A DNA stretch of 64,000 bases from contig NZ_CP107841.1 in NCBI RefSeq assembly GCF_036346855.1, positions 9,242,001-9,306,000 of the forward strand, read 5' to 3'. Below, in pieces: positions 13,953 through 22,679 of this stretch. The notes beneath the pieces are model-generated. The model made no database searches, was not told where the DNA came from, and saw nothing but the letters and a program-made list of their open reading frames with translations. How positions within the stretch are numbered: position 1 is the stretch's first letter; every line of letters starts with the position of its first letter. Position numbers and translations under genes: made by a program. The DNA is from Streptomyces europaeiscabiei (GTDB taxonomy: Bacteria > Actinomycetota > Actinomycetes > Streptomycetales > Streptomycetaceae).

Positions 13953-16585
13953 CGACGCCGAGCTTCAAGCCGTTCCGTACGACGGACGCCACAACGACGG
14001 TCACCGGGCTGTGCACCGCGGACGACTCCGGTCTCGTGGCCACCCCGTATCCCGTCCCCCGGTTGTCGTGGTCGCTGACGAGCGACCGGTCCGGCGTCCT
14101 GCAGCACGCCTACGAGATCCAGGTGTCGGCCGACCGTTCCTTCGGCGACGCGACCTCCAGCGGAGCGGTCCGGTCCGACGTGGTGGTCGATCACCCGTGG
14201 CCGGCCGAACCGCTGCGCAGCCGCGAGGTCCGTCACTGGCGCGTCCGCGTCCGCACCGAGCGCGGGTGGACGGCATGGAGCGAACCCGCCCGGGTGGAGG
14301 CCGCACTGCTCGATGACACGGAGTGGACGGCCTACCCCGTCCATCTCCCCAGTGACCAGGGCCGCCCCTCCCTCGGCCTGGTGCCGCTGTTCCGCCGGGA
14401 GTTCGACCTCCCGGCGGAGCCGGTATCCGCGCGCCTGTACGTCACCGCGATGGGCGTCCACCGAACCACGATCAACGGCCGGCGGGTCTCCGACGACCTG
14501 CTGGAACCGGGCTGGACCAGCTACCCCAATCGCCTCCTCTACGCCACCTACGACGTCACCCACCTGCTCGTCCCCGGCCGCAACGCCGTCTCCGCCGCGG
14601 TCGGCGACGGCTGGTACCGAGGCCACCTCACCTGGCACAAGAACCGCAACGTCTACGGCGACACCTCGGCACTGCTCGCGCAACTCGAAGTCACTCTGGC
14701 CGACGGCAGCGCCGTCACGGTGGTCACCGACGAGAACTGGCGGGGCGGTTACGGCGACCTGCGGGCGGCGGACCTGTATGACGGCTGCGAGCGCGACCTC
14801 CGTCAGGAACCGCACGGATGGCAGCTGCCGGGCTTTGACGACCACGGCTGGGAGCGGGCCGCCGCACTCGCCCTGCCCACCGGCCTGACCCAGCGGACCC
14901 ACCCGCCCGTCCGTGTCGTTCAGGTCATCCAGCCCGATCAACGCACACTGCCCGACGGCACCATCGCCGTCGACGCAGGCGAGAACATCACCGGCTGGCT
15001 CCGACTCCGCGCAGAGGGCCCGGCCGGAAGCACCGTCACCGTCCGGCATGCGGAAGTCCTCGACGGCGACGGCCGCCTGCTGACCAGCGTCCTGCGCGGC
15101 GCCCGTGCCACCGACCAGTACACCCTGGCCAGCGGCACGACGGACCTGGAGCCGAAGTTCACCTTTCACGGCTTCCGCTACGCCGAGATCGAAACCTCAC
15201 CAGGCGTCACCGTCGAACACGCCGAGGTGGCCGTCGTGGCCAGCGACCTGCGCCGCATCGGCGACTTCCACTGCTCCGACGAGCGCGTGAACACGCTGTT
15301 CGCCAACGTCGTGCGCTCCCAGCGCGGCAACTTCCTCGCCGTACCGACCGACTGCCCGCAACGCGACGAACGACTCGGCTGGACCGGCGACATCATGGCC
15401 TTCGCACCGACCGCGTGCGCCACGTTCGACAGCCGATCCTTTCTCGACAGCTGGCTCACCGATCTGGGCATCGAGCAGCGCCCGGACGGCGCGGTCCCGA
15501 TGGTGATTCCCGACGTGGACCTCGGTGAACTGCCGCCGAGCGACCTGCCGTTCGCCGGCTCCGCGGCGGGCTGGGGCGACGCCGCCACCGTCGTACCGGT
15601 CGCCCTCTTCGACGCATACGGCCATCGCAGCCTACTCGGCCGCCACTACGCGGCGATGCGCGCGTGGGTCGAGTTCACCGTTGGCTGTCTGGACAAGGAC
15701 GGGACCTGGAGCGGCAACGCGCAACTCGGTGACTGGCTCGACCCGTCCGCGCCACCGGAGGACCCGTCCCGCGCCACGACCGACTCCGCCTACGTCGCCA
15801 CCGCCTTCGTCGCCCACAGTGCCCGGCTCCTCGCCGAGGCGGCCCGCGAACTGGGCCACTCCGATGAGGCCGACCGGTACGCGGCCCTGCACCGCCGTAC
15901 CGCCGAGGCCGCCTGGCGCAAGTGGGGCGACCACGCACGCACCACCCAGACTGGCTGCGCACTCGCCCTCACTTTCGACATCGCACCCGCCGCCGAACGC
16001 GCGGCGGTGGGCGAGGCACTCGCAGCCCTGGTGCGCGCGAGCGGCGGGCGCATCGCCACCGGCTTCCTCGGCACGCCCTTCGTGCTGCCCGCCCTCACCG
16101 CCACGGGCCACACGGCCGAGGCCTACCAGCTCCTGCTCAACACTGAGTGCCCAGGCTGGCTCTACCAGGTCGCCCGCGGCGCCACCACCATGTGGGAACG
16201 GTGGGACGCCATCCGCCCCGACGGCACCATCGACACCGAGAAGGCCGGCACGATGCTGTCCTTCAACCACTACGCCTACGGTGCCGTCGCCACCTGGCTC
16301 TACCAGTCCGTCGCCGGACTACGACCAGCGACTCCCGGCTATCGCACTGTTGAGATCGCTCCCCGCCCTGGAGACGGCCTCACCTCGGCCGACGCCTCCA
16401 TCGTCACTCCCTACGGCAGGGCATCCGTCGCCTGGTCGATCAGCGGCAACACGCTGACCGTGGACGTCTCGCTGCCACCCGGCACGACCGGACGGTTCAG
16501 CGCGCCCGAGGGCTGGCGTTGCGCCACCGAAGCCGGCCGACTCGGATCCGGGGGGCACCGCCTGCTCCTTCACTCCGGCTCCTAG
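13949..16585 (+). CDS. alpha-L-rhamnosidase, glycoside hydrolase family 78
   Basis: 878 aa. N-terminal beta-sandwich domains (RLSWSLTSDRSGVLQHAYEI; later LYVTAMGVHRTTINGRRVSD) precede the (alpha/alpha)6 barrel. The barrel has the GH78 signature DCPQRDERLGWTGDIMAFAP, with acidic residues around the catalytic site, and TTMWERWD, followed by a C-terminal beta domain. It has no signal peptide. It hydrolyses terminal alpha-L-rhamnose from plant glycosides or rhamnogalacturonan oligomers. It is translationally coupled to the esterase before it and followed by a dead GH3 glucosidase; together these would have stripped an acylated rhamnosyl-glucoside. Controlled by operator copy 3. Part of its sequence recurs as a scrap at 17742-17829. 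Confidence 0.95.
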   Translation: MTTPSFKPFRTTDATTTVTGLCTADDSGLVATPYPVPRLSWSLTSDRSGVLQHAYEIQVSADRSFGDATSSGAVRSDVVVDHPWPAEPLRSREVRHWRVRVRTERGWTAWSEPARVEAALLDDTEWTAYPVHLPSDQGRPSLGLVPLFRREFDLPAEPVSARLYVTAMGVHRTTINGRRVSDDLLEPGWTSYPNRLLYATYDVTHLLVPGRNAVSAAVGDGWYRGHLTWHKNRNVYGDTSALLAQLEVTLADGSAVTVVTDENWRGGYGDLRAADLYDGCERDLRQEPHGWQLPGFDDHGWERAAALALPTGLTQRTHPPVRVVQVIQPDQRTLPDGTIAVDAGENITGWLRLRAEGPAGSTVTVRHAEVLDGDGRLLTSVLRGARATDQYTLASGTTDLEPKFTFHGFRYAEIETSPGVTVEHAEVAVVASDLRRIGDFHCSDERVNTLFANVVRSQRGNFLAVPTDCPQRDERLGWTGDIMAFAPTACATFDSRSFLDSWLTDLGIEQRPDGAVPMVIPDVDLGELPPSDLPFAGSAAGWGDAATVVPVALFDAYGHRSLLGRHYAAMRAWVEFTVGCLDKDGTWSGNAQLGDWLDPSAPPEDPSRATTDSAYVATAFVAHSARLLAEAARELGHSDEADRYAALHRRTAEAAWRKWGDHARTTQTGCALALTFDIAPAAERAAVGEALAALVRASGGRIATGFLGTPFVLPALTATGHTAEAYQLLLNTECPGWLYQVARGATTMWERWDAIRPDGTIDTEKAGTMLSFNHYAYGAVATWLYQSVAGLRPATPGYRTVEIAPRPGDGLTSADASIVTPYGRASVAWSISGNTLTVDVSLPPGTTGRFSAPEGWRCATEAGRLGSGGHRLLLHSGS

Positions 16586-16611
16586 CCCCGCACCACCAAG
16601 GAACGCGCCCC

Positions 16612-17330
16612 ATGGCAACCAGCCACGACAACTGCACCACTGAGCCGAGCCTCGTCGAGAAGACCGCGCGGCTGTCGGGCCAGGACTTCTAGTCCACCAG
16701 GCTTTCCGCAGGAGCGGGGATCTGGGATCCCTTCGCTCGTGCTGAGCGACGGGCCCGCACAGCGCGCGGCGCCCGCCGCCAGCGCCAGGAGGCCGACAAT
16801 CTCGGCCTGTACAACAGTGAATCGGCGACCTGTTTTCCGCCCGCGGTCGCGCTGGCGTCTAGTTGGGATCCGGACCTGGTCGGCCGGGTGGGAAAGGCGC
16901 TCGGCCGTGAGGCGAGGGCGCTGGGCGTGGACGGACTCCTCGGCCCTGGCATCAACACCAAGCGCTCGCCGACCGGATGCGGGTGAGCGCCGATATCGAC
17001 GAGCACACCCTGCGGGAGATCTACTTCCCGGCGTTCGAGCGGATCGTGAAGCAGGCGCGCCCGGCGACCGTCATGTGCGCCCACAACAAGATCAACGGCA
17101 CCTACGCCTCCGAGAGCCGATGGCTGCTCACCCAGGTGTTGCGCGATGAGTGGGGCTTCGACGGTCTGTCGGTCTCCGACTGAGGAGCTGTCAGCGATTG
17201 CGTCGCCGCGCTGCTGGCCGGGACCGGCCTGGAGATGCCCGGCAACAGTCGCGGCACCGATGCGGAGGTTGCCGCCGCGGTGCGCCGCGGGGAGCTCGAC
17301 GAGACCGAGGTCGACACAGCTACGTCAACG
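16612..17330 (+). pseudogene. glycoside hydrolase family 3 beta-glucosidase, heavily decayed
   Basis: ATG 16612 after AAGGAA opens SLVEKTARLSGQDF then TAG at 16690 where the family has Trp (GQDFWSTR). Further family blocks follow in shifting frames: IPSLVLSDGP, CFPPAVALASSWDPDLVGRV, ARALGVDGLLGPGINTKRSP, ADIDEHTLREIYFPAFERIV and WLLTQVLRDEWGFDGLSVSD. The last, the nucleophile motif SDWGA, has TGG changed to TGA (17180-17182). It continues VAALLAGTGLEMPGNSRGTD and ends near 17330. An internal deletion lies near 16975, and the C-terminal half is absent. It sits 27 bp behind the rhamnosidase, so it was once the third gene of that operon. Confidence 0.88.
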
Positions 17331-17462
17331 CCACCCGAGTGTCATGAGTTGGGTGTGATCCCGGTGGGTGCCGGGTGAGGCCCGCCGGGCGGCGAACTCC
17401 TGGCACTGGAGAGCGTCGGCGAGGCATGGATTCGCCGCGGTGGAATGGATGGATGGTCCTGC

Positions 17463-17741
17463 CTATGTGGTGGATGACTGGTTGGCCGTCCACCAGGCGG
17501 CGACCTGGGCCAGGGCTCCGAAGGCGGGCTTGGCCAGGGTGTTCTTGATGTGGTACTCCACCGTGCGCGGAGAGAGCGCGAGTGCGGAGGCGATCTGCCG
17601 GTTGCTCTTGCCCTGTGCGGCCAGGGCGGCCACTTGGTTCTCTCGCTGGGTACCGTCGATGATGGGCGGACCCAGCAGGGCAGCGTTCGCGTTGGCCTCG
17701 GCGAAGGACAGGGTGGCCAGGTCCTTGACCTTGCGTGGGTC
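17463..17741 (-). pseudogene. LuxR-type helix-turn-helix C-terminal fragment
   Basis: Minus-strand translation ends with TQRENQVAALAAQGKSNRQI, ASALALSPRTVEYHIKNTLA and KPAFGALAQVAAW, the LuxR DNA-binding domain, closing at TAG 17463. Upstream it is fused in a different frame to a GH78 fragment at 17742, so the sensor part and start are lost. Confidence 0.72.
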
Positions 17742-17829
17742 GCTGTGCGAGCAATCCCGAGGTGTCGTCGTAGACGGTGCGGTTCTTGTGCCAGGTGAGG
17801 TGGCCTCGGTACCAGCCGTCGCCGACCGA
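17742..17829 (-). pseudogene. GH78 rhamnosidase internal scrap
   Basis: VGDGWYRGHLTWHKNRTVYD followed by DTSGLLAQ. The intact rhamnosidase has VGDGWYRGHLTWHKNRNVYG and DTSALLAQ (14601-14688). Only ~29 codons remain, sandwiched between an IS1182 N-terminus and a LuxR tail. It is close to but not identical with the intact gene, so it derives from a diverged paralogue rather than a recent copy. Confidence 0.85.
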
Positions 17830-17901
17830 TTCGGGGACGCCGGCCGACGACCCGCACGTTCCTGTCGGAATCTCCTCCGGCCCTTTGGGCTGAATCGACA
17901 T
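17830..17901 (-). mobile_element. IS1182-family transposase N-terminal scrap, copy 2
   Basis: From ATG 17901: MSIQPKGPEEIPTGTCGS, aligning with MSMRPREPGEIPVETVRV of the relic starting at 6260. It is joined to a GH78 scrap after ~24 codons. The inverted repeat 22 bp upstream of the ATG is placed exactly as in the first relic. Confidence 0.65.
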
Positions 17902-17922
17902 CGTCACCCGCCTCACACGACA

Positions 17923-17965
17923 ACGTCGATCTCCACGACCGCAACCAGGCCATGGAGACCGACGT
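17923..17965. repeat. 13-bp inverted repeat (12/13) upstream of IS1182 relic 2
   Basis: ACGTCGATCTCCA (17923-17935) pairs with TGGAGACCGACGT (17953-17965) with one mismatch. Outer flanks ACACGACA and CACGCGAGGGACCGG match those around 6282-6322. Confidence 0.65.
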
Positions 17966-18032
17966 CACGCGAGGGACCGGATTGCCAACAGCGGTTCGCG
18001 GTGGGCGTGGTCCCTTGTCGTGGGTCTGTGGG

Positions 18033-19697
18033 TTAGGGATGGTCGATCACGGTGCGGGAGGCGTTGGCGAGGTCGGTGGGGACTTTGGTGTGTGTTTGGC
18101 AGTTGGCGTTGGGGCCGGTGGTTTTGGGGGTGTCGGGGTAGGCGCAGATGGTTCGCTGGACGCCCGCGACGGTGTCGTTCTGGTTGAAGGACTCCGGCGC
18201 TTTTCCGTGTTCGGTCCAGGTTTGGAGGGCGTCGAGGAGCTGGGACATGGCGGGGGTTGTGCCGGTGAGGGCTGGGGGTTCGTGGCCGACGTTGGGGAAG
18301 TAGAAGGTGCGCACGAAGGAGCGGGTGTTGTGGACGCCGTATCGGTCGAAGAGGCGTTGCTGGTAGTTGTAGGAGCCGAAGGGCACGATGAGGGGGTCGT
18401 TGGTGGGGACGTAGTAGAGGATTTTGCCCTTGTTGTGGCGGACGTCGGTCAGGTCGGTGCTGTCGGTCGAGGCGGTTCCGGCGAACTTGCGGTAGGCGGC
18501 TTGGAAGGTCTGGGGGAAGTTGTCGGTGGTGAGGTGGGAGCGCCAGTTGTAGGTGGCGTCCTGCTTGAGCCAGTGGCGGAGCCAGGTGTCGATCATCGGG
18601 CTCATGTTGTTGCCGCCGGGCAGGAGTGTGGAGAAGGAGGTTCCGCGGGTGATGCCGCCCCACAGGCGGTTGCCGTGTGTGTCGCGGGGGCCGTCCCAGA
18701 TGAGGTTGACGGCCTTGGCCTCTTGAGGGGTGAGGCTGTTGACGTTTCGGGCGTCGAAGGTGCAGCGGCGGGGTTCTGCGATGACGCCGTCTTTCACGCC
18801 GTCCTGGGTGTCGCAGGCGGTGACGGCGGCGGCGTTCGCGGCGTCGCTTTTGGCAGGTGCCAGGCCTTTTGCGCCGAGCAGTTCGTTGACGACGATGGCG
18901 GGCCAGGCTTCTGCGACGGGGAAGCGGTTCCAGTTGATGGCGGGGAAGCCGATGAGGAAGCCGTCGTAGAGGTCGCCGTGTTTCTGGGCCATCTGCCAGC
19001 CCTGCCGGCCGCCGGTTGATGCGCCGACCCAGTAGTTCCTGCGGGCGTCTTCGCCGTAGTAGGTCTTGGTGAGTTTGAGGGCCCAGGTGGTCTGGGCGTG
19101 TTCGCTGCGGTCGATGAAGTCCTTGACCTGTGAGGTCAGGAGTTTGCCGCGTGGGTCGAGGACGAAGCCGCCGCCGATCAGGCCGCAGTCCGGCTGGGCG
19201 TTGGTCAGACCGGTCTTGGGGTTGGTGGCGTTGCACCAGGCCTGGTTGTGACCGGTGTCGGTGTTGGAGCCGACTTCGCCGCGCTGCAGTGGGAAGGAGA
19301 GGTCGGAGATGATGCCCTGGTAGCCGCCGCCGCCGATGTTGAGGACGCGTCCGTTCCAGGCGCCCGACTCGGTTCCGCCCTTGCCGCCGTCGGCGTCGTT
19401 GAGGGGGAGCACGACCCGGATGTTGATCGCGCGCGCGGGTGTCAGGTCGACCTGGCAGTGGGCGGGAACGTCCGGTGTTGCGGAGATGACCTTGGACGTC
19501 GCCGACTTGACCTCATGCTTGTTCACCAGACCGGAGGCGAGATCGGAACACGCAGCGCTCCGTGCACTGGCGCTGTGGGGCGCGACCAGCGTCCAGAGGG
19601 AGACCGACGCCGCGGCCAGGGTGCCGCTGGCCAGCAGCCAGCGAGACCTTCGGCTCCGGTGGGATCGAGGAGGTGTGGGGTGTGTGGGTTGCTGCAT
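18033..19697 (-). CDS. secreted tannase/feruloyl-esterase family protein
   Basis: 554 aa. An Arg-rich N-terminus and a hydrophobic segment (LLASGTLAAASVSLWTLVAP) ending in SASA form a signal peptide, so it is exported. The tannase/feruloyl esterase fold is shown by VVLPLNDADGGKGG, WNGRVLNIGGGGYQG, the nucleophile motif WVGASTGGRQGW, a Cys-rich calcium-binding-like region (ACDTQDGVKDGVIAEPRRC) and FYFPNVGHEPPAL with the catalytic His. It releases hydroxycinnamic or gallic acids from plant polyesters outside the cell. ATG 19697 follows AAAGG. It is monocistronic with a palindrome ~30-50 bp upstream. Its products could feed the CoA-dependent aromatic pathway at 23-30 kb. Confidence 0.9.
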   Translation of the reverse strand: MQQPTHPTPPRSHRSRRSRWLLASGTLAAASVSLWTLVAPHSASARSAACSDLASGLVNKHEVKSATSKVISATPDVPAHCQVDLTPARAINIRVVLPLNDADGGKGGTESGAWNGRVLNIGGGGYQGIISDLSFPLQRGEVGSNTDTGHNQAWCNATNPKTGLTNAQPDCGLIGGGFVLDPRGKLLTSQVKDFIDRSEHAQTTWALKLTKTYYGEDARRNYWVGASTGGRQGWQMAQKHGDLYDGFLIGFPAINWNRFPVAEAWPAIVVNELLGAKGLAPAKSDAANAAAVTACDTQDGVKDGVIAEPRRCTFDARNVNSLTPQEAKAVNLIWDGPRDTHGNRLWGGITRGTSFSTLLPGGNNMSPMIDTWLRHWLKQDATYNWRSHLTTDNFPQTFQAAYRKFAGTASTDSTDLTDVRHNKGKILYYVPTNDPLIVPFGSYNYQQRLFDRYGVHNTRSFVRTFYFPNVGHEPPALTGTTPAMSQLLDALQTWTEHGKAPESFNQNDTVAGVQRTICAYPDTPKTTGPNANCQTHTKVPTDLANASRTVIDHP

Positions 19698-19727
19698 CAG
19701 CGGCCTTTCTGAAGGGACTCCAGCGAA

Positions 19728-19747
19728 TGACGGCATCTCAGCCGTCA
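19728..19747. promoter_or_regulatory. palindrome TGACGGC-6-GCCGTCA upstream of the tannase gene
   Basis: Perfect 7-bp inverted repeat with a 6-nt spacer, 31-50 bp before ATG 19697. The position suits an operator or a short leader hairpin. No second copy was found in the window. Confidence 0.45.
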
Positions 19748-19759
19748 CAGGCGTGGGAT

Positions 19760-20211
19760 GGAACATCGTGTGGCACTCTGTGTCACGGCAGCGGGAATGC
19801 TCTTCCGAAGTGGCGGTGACGGGCGCCAGATGGCGCTGCCGAGGAGATGCGAGCCAGCCTGTGAAGTCTGCGCGGCCAGTCCCCGTTGCATTGTTTGGGC
19901 TGGGAGGGGTGGGTCAGGAGCCGTGGAGGTAGTGCCGGTGATTGGGCTTCCCAAGCCCAGGCCTCCCGCCGATGGCCTGCCAGCGGGCACCGGCGGCCGA
20001 CTGCCGCATCACGCAGCCCGCCGGTGGTGGACGCTTCCGTCCGTTAGCCGGTGGCGCCAGGGCCTTCCCCCAGATCATCAACGTCAGGGGTAAAAGTCTT
20101 ACCGGGTCCCGGAGGCCACGAGCCCGAACCGGCCACTGCAAGGAAGGTGCTTGTGATAGTCGAGCTGCGGCCCGGGGCCCACGCGAACGCACTCCAGGCC
20201 GCATCCGGGGA
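19760..20211. other. intergenic stretch with one small hairpin
   Basis: No gene is recognisable on either strand. TGGGCTT-CCC-AAGCCCA at 19943-19959 is a perfect 7-bp hairpin, without a T-run, that could end transcription of the minus-strand hydrolase starting at 21165. Confidence 0.4.
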
Positions 20212-21165
20212 TCACGCGAGGTTCTTGGTGAAGAACTCCGACAGCGTGTCGAACGGGATCAGATTCGTCCTGTCGTAGAGGTCCACGTGGCCAGCGTTCG
20301 GGACCACGTGGAACTCCTTCGGCTCCGCCGCCAGTTCATAGGCGTCCTCGCTGAAGTAGCGCGAGTGCGCGTGCTCTCCCACGACGAACAGGATGGGGCG
20401 TGGCGAGATCGTGTTGATGTGGGTGAGCAGCGGGAAGTTCATGAACGACATCATGCTCGTCATCGTGAACTGGGTGATCGAGTTGGGGTGGTAGCCCCGT
20501 GGGGTGGAGTAGAACTCGCCGAACTCGCGGCCGATGGGGTCGGTTGTGTCGTCGAACCCGATCGGCGCTCCACGCGGTGTCAGCACGGGGGCATAGCCCT
20601 CGAAGTCCACGTATCGCTGTTGTGCCATCGCGTCGAGCATGCCGTTTCGCGCCTCGTCGGTGAGCGAATCCTGCCAACCCTTCGAGGCAGTCCGGGAGAT
20701 GTCGTACATGACGACGGTGGCGACCGCCTTGAGACGCCGGTCGACCTGTGCGGCGCTGAGCAGAAATCCGCCGCTGCCGCACATGCCGATCCCGCCGATG
20801 CGCTCCCGGTCGACGAAGGGACGTGTGCCGAGGTAGTCCACCGCTGCGCTGAAGTCCTCGACGAAGAGGTCAGGGGAGGCGACATGACGTGGCTCGCCGC
20901 CGCTGTAGCCGTTGTACGACGGGTCGAACGTGAGGGCCACGAATCCGCGCAGGGCCAGATTCTGGGCGTAGATGCCGGGCCCCTGCTCCTTGACGCCACC
21001 GAACGGTGCGCCGATGACGATCGCCTGGTGCTTCCGTGACTCGTCGAAGTCCTTGAGCCGGTAGAGGTCCGCCGCGATGGTGATCCCGAACCTGTTCTGG
21101 TACGACACCGATGTGCGCGTGACGTTCTCGTCGAGCTCGAAGATGTAGTTGTCCGGGGCTGGCAT
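20212..21165 (-). CDS. alpha/beta hydrolase (YcjY/dienelactone-hydrolase-like)
   Basis: 317 aa, cytoplasmic. GAPFGGVKEQGPGIYAQNLA forms the oxyanion region, GIGMCGSGGF the nucleophile elbow (Ser in GSGG), and VVPNAGHVDLYD the His region. The protein resembles the YcjY-type family of uncharacterised hydrolases often placed beside MmyB/XRE regulators. It is divergent from such a regulator at 21381, with a 37-bp palindrome between them that probably controls both. Substrate unknown. A small fragment of a related hydrolase lies at 30061-30235. Confidence 0.85.
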   Translation of the reverse strand: MPAPDNYIFELDENVTRTSVSYQNRFGITIAADLYRLKDFDESRKHQAIVIGAPFGGVKEQGPGIYAQNLALRGFVALTFDPSYNGYSGGEPRHVASPDLFVEDFSAAVDYLGTRPFVDRERIGGIGMCGSGGFLLSAAQVDRRLKAVATVVMYDISRTASKGWQDSLTDEARNGMLDAMAQQRYVDFEGYAPVLTPRGAPIGFDDTTDPIGREFGEFYSTPRGYHPNSITQFTMTSMMSFMNFPLLTHINTISPRPILFVVGEHAHSRYFSEDAYELAAEPKEFHVVPNAGHVDLYDRTNLIPFDTLSEFFTKNLA

Positions 21166-21318
21166 TGTTTTTGTCCTTCTTCCTGTGCGTATAGCCGTGA
21201 GGGGCGCTGCTGGCGGACTCCGTGGGCCGGTGTGCCGTGCCGGCTGTCGGCCGAGTGCTCATGCCGTGTGCGCGCCACACAGCCCAGCTAACCGGCTCTG
21301 CGCGGTCGCAGGGAGTCT

Positions 21319-21355
21319 CTGACAAGGGGTGTACTGGCAGTACATCCCTTGTCAG
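21319..21355. promoter_or_regulatory. large palindrome between hydrolase and regulator genes
   Basis: CTGACAAGGGGTGTACT (21319-21335) and AGTACATCCCTTGTCAG (21339-21355) pair in 16 of 17 positions around a 3-nt spacer. It ends 25 bp before the regulator start and lies 154 bp upstream of the divergent hydrolase, a typical autoregulatory operator position. Confidence 0.75.
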
Positions 21356-21380
21356 CCTTAGTCGGGCGTACCGTGCAGTA

Positions 21381-22271
21381 GTGGACCATCGTGAAGAGAT
21401 CCGCGAGTTCCTGATCTCGCGGCGAGCCAAGATCACACCTCAGCAGGCAGGGCTGCCCGCCGGTAGCAAGCGCCGCGTTCCCGGGCTGCGTCGCAGTGAG
21501 GTCGCTGCGCTGGCAGACGTCAGCGTCGAGTACTACGCCAAGGTGGAGCGCGGCAATCTCGCCGGCGTGTCCCCGGGCGTACTTGAGGCGATCGCCCGTG
21601 CGCTCCAGCTCGACGACGCCGAACGCGCGCACCTGCTCCACCTGGCCCAGGCAGCCGACGGCTCTGACACCCTGGCACGGCCCCGCCGCCGCGCTGCCAA
21701 GCAGTGGACCGCGCACCCGAGCCTGCAGTGGACCCTGGACGCCATCACCGCGGGGCCCGCCTTCGTTGGCAACGGCCGTATGGACCTGCTCGCCATGAAC
21801 CACCTCGCCCGCGCCTTCTACTGCGATCTGCCCACCGCCGGACAGCGGCCACCGAACCTCGCCCGATACGCTTTCCTCGACCCCGCCGCGCAGCGCTTCT
21901 ACGCGGACTGGGAGCAGATCGCCGACCAGACCGTCGCCATCCTGCGCGTCCAGGCCGGCCGCGACCCCCACAACCGGGACCTTCACGACCTGGTCGGTGA
22001 ACTGTCCACCCGTAGCGACGCATTCCGCACCCGCTGGGCCGGCCACAACGTCCACCTGCACGGCACGGGAGCAAAGCGGTACCACCATCCGGTCGTCGGC
22101 GACCTCACCCTCTCCTGGGAGGGCCTGGAAATGATCGCCGCACCCGGCCTCGCCCTTACCATCTACACCGCCGAGCCGGGCTCACCCTCCGAGGAAGGGC
22201 TGCGTCTACTCTCCTCTTGGGGTGCCACCCAGGAAACCGCCTCCCCGACGCCACCGCCCACGATCGGCTGA
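21381..22271 (+). CDS. XRE/MmyB-type transcriptional regulator 1
   Basis: 296 aa. N-terminal helix-turn-helix (VPGLRRSEVAALADVSVEYY, residues ~30-60), then an MmyB-like ligand-binding domain (MDLLAMNHLARAFYCDLPTA; ADQTVAILRVQAGRDPHNRD). These regulators usually bind a fatty-acid-like or small hydrophobic ligand and control one neighbouring enzyme. GTG 21381 fits the family start. It is divergent from the hydrolase at 20212-21165 and probably acts on the palindrome at 21319-21355. Confidence 0.92.
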   Translation: MDHREEIREFLISRRAKITPQQAGLPAGSKRRVPGLRRSEVAALADVSVEYYAKVERGNLAGVSPGVLEAIARALQLDDAERAHLLHLAQAADGSDTLARPRRRAAKQWTAHPSLQWTLDAITAGPAFVGNGRMDLLAMNHLARAFYCDLPTAGQRPPNLARYAFLDPAAQRFYADWEQIADQTVAILRVQAGRDPHNRDLHDLVGELSTRSDAFRTRWAGHNVHLHGTGAKRYHHPVVGDLTLSWEGLEMIAAPGLALTIYTAEPGSPSEEGLRLLSSWGATQETASPTPPPTIG

Positions 22272-22354
22272 CGCGCCGCCCCGCTCGGCACCCGGGGCTC
22301 GATGCGGGCGCAGCGGCCTTTGCTGGTCACGCTGCCTCGGTTTGCTGTCGGCTG

Positions 22355-22535
22355 ACCTTGCTTGGCATCCTGAATCGGGTTTCCGCGAGCCGTGGAACGT
22401 TTCGGGAAGGAATGCAGCTCGGTCTGGACACCTGCCTGGATCAGCCGACGGTTGTAGCTCAGACCTTCGCCGTGCAACGGGTCGAAGTCGCAGACGGAGA
22501 CATACGAGGGGCCGACTGGTGAGATCTCGGTGTGG
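22355..22535 (-). pseudogene. HSL-type alpha/beta hydrolase (lipase/esterase) fragment
   Basis: Minus-strand translation gives GPSYVSVCDFDPLHGEGLSY and NRRLIQAGVQTELHSFP, the family block that carries the catalytic Asp. A frameshift follows, after which ETFHGS supplies the His motif in another frame. No other part of the gene remains. It lies in the 408-bp gap before the IclR regulator; apart from a TAATAT at 22621 that could be a -10 box, I see nothing else in that gap. Confidence 0.75.
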
Positions 22536-22679
22536 GCTGGCGCCTCTGCATTGGGCCGGGGCCGCGTTGGCTTGTCGGTGAGCGCACGCATCGATGGGTT
22601 CTCCAGCCAGTCGTCCCTTCTAATATGCCGAGGAACTGGAAGCACGACGCCGGACCACCAAGACGAGGTGAGGGCGCAG

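Noticed and set aside
13829..15169. 446-codon minus-strand frame across the rhamnosidase
   Set aside because: Antisense shadow; the plus frame holds GH78 catalytic motifs over its whole length.
17952..19236. Gly/Val-rich plus frame and Arg/Gln-rich minus frame over the tannase gene
   Set aside because: Both are shadows of the tannase/feruloyl-esterase frame, which has a signal peptide and GxSxG motif.
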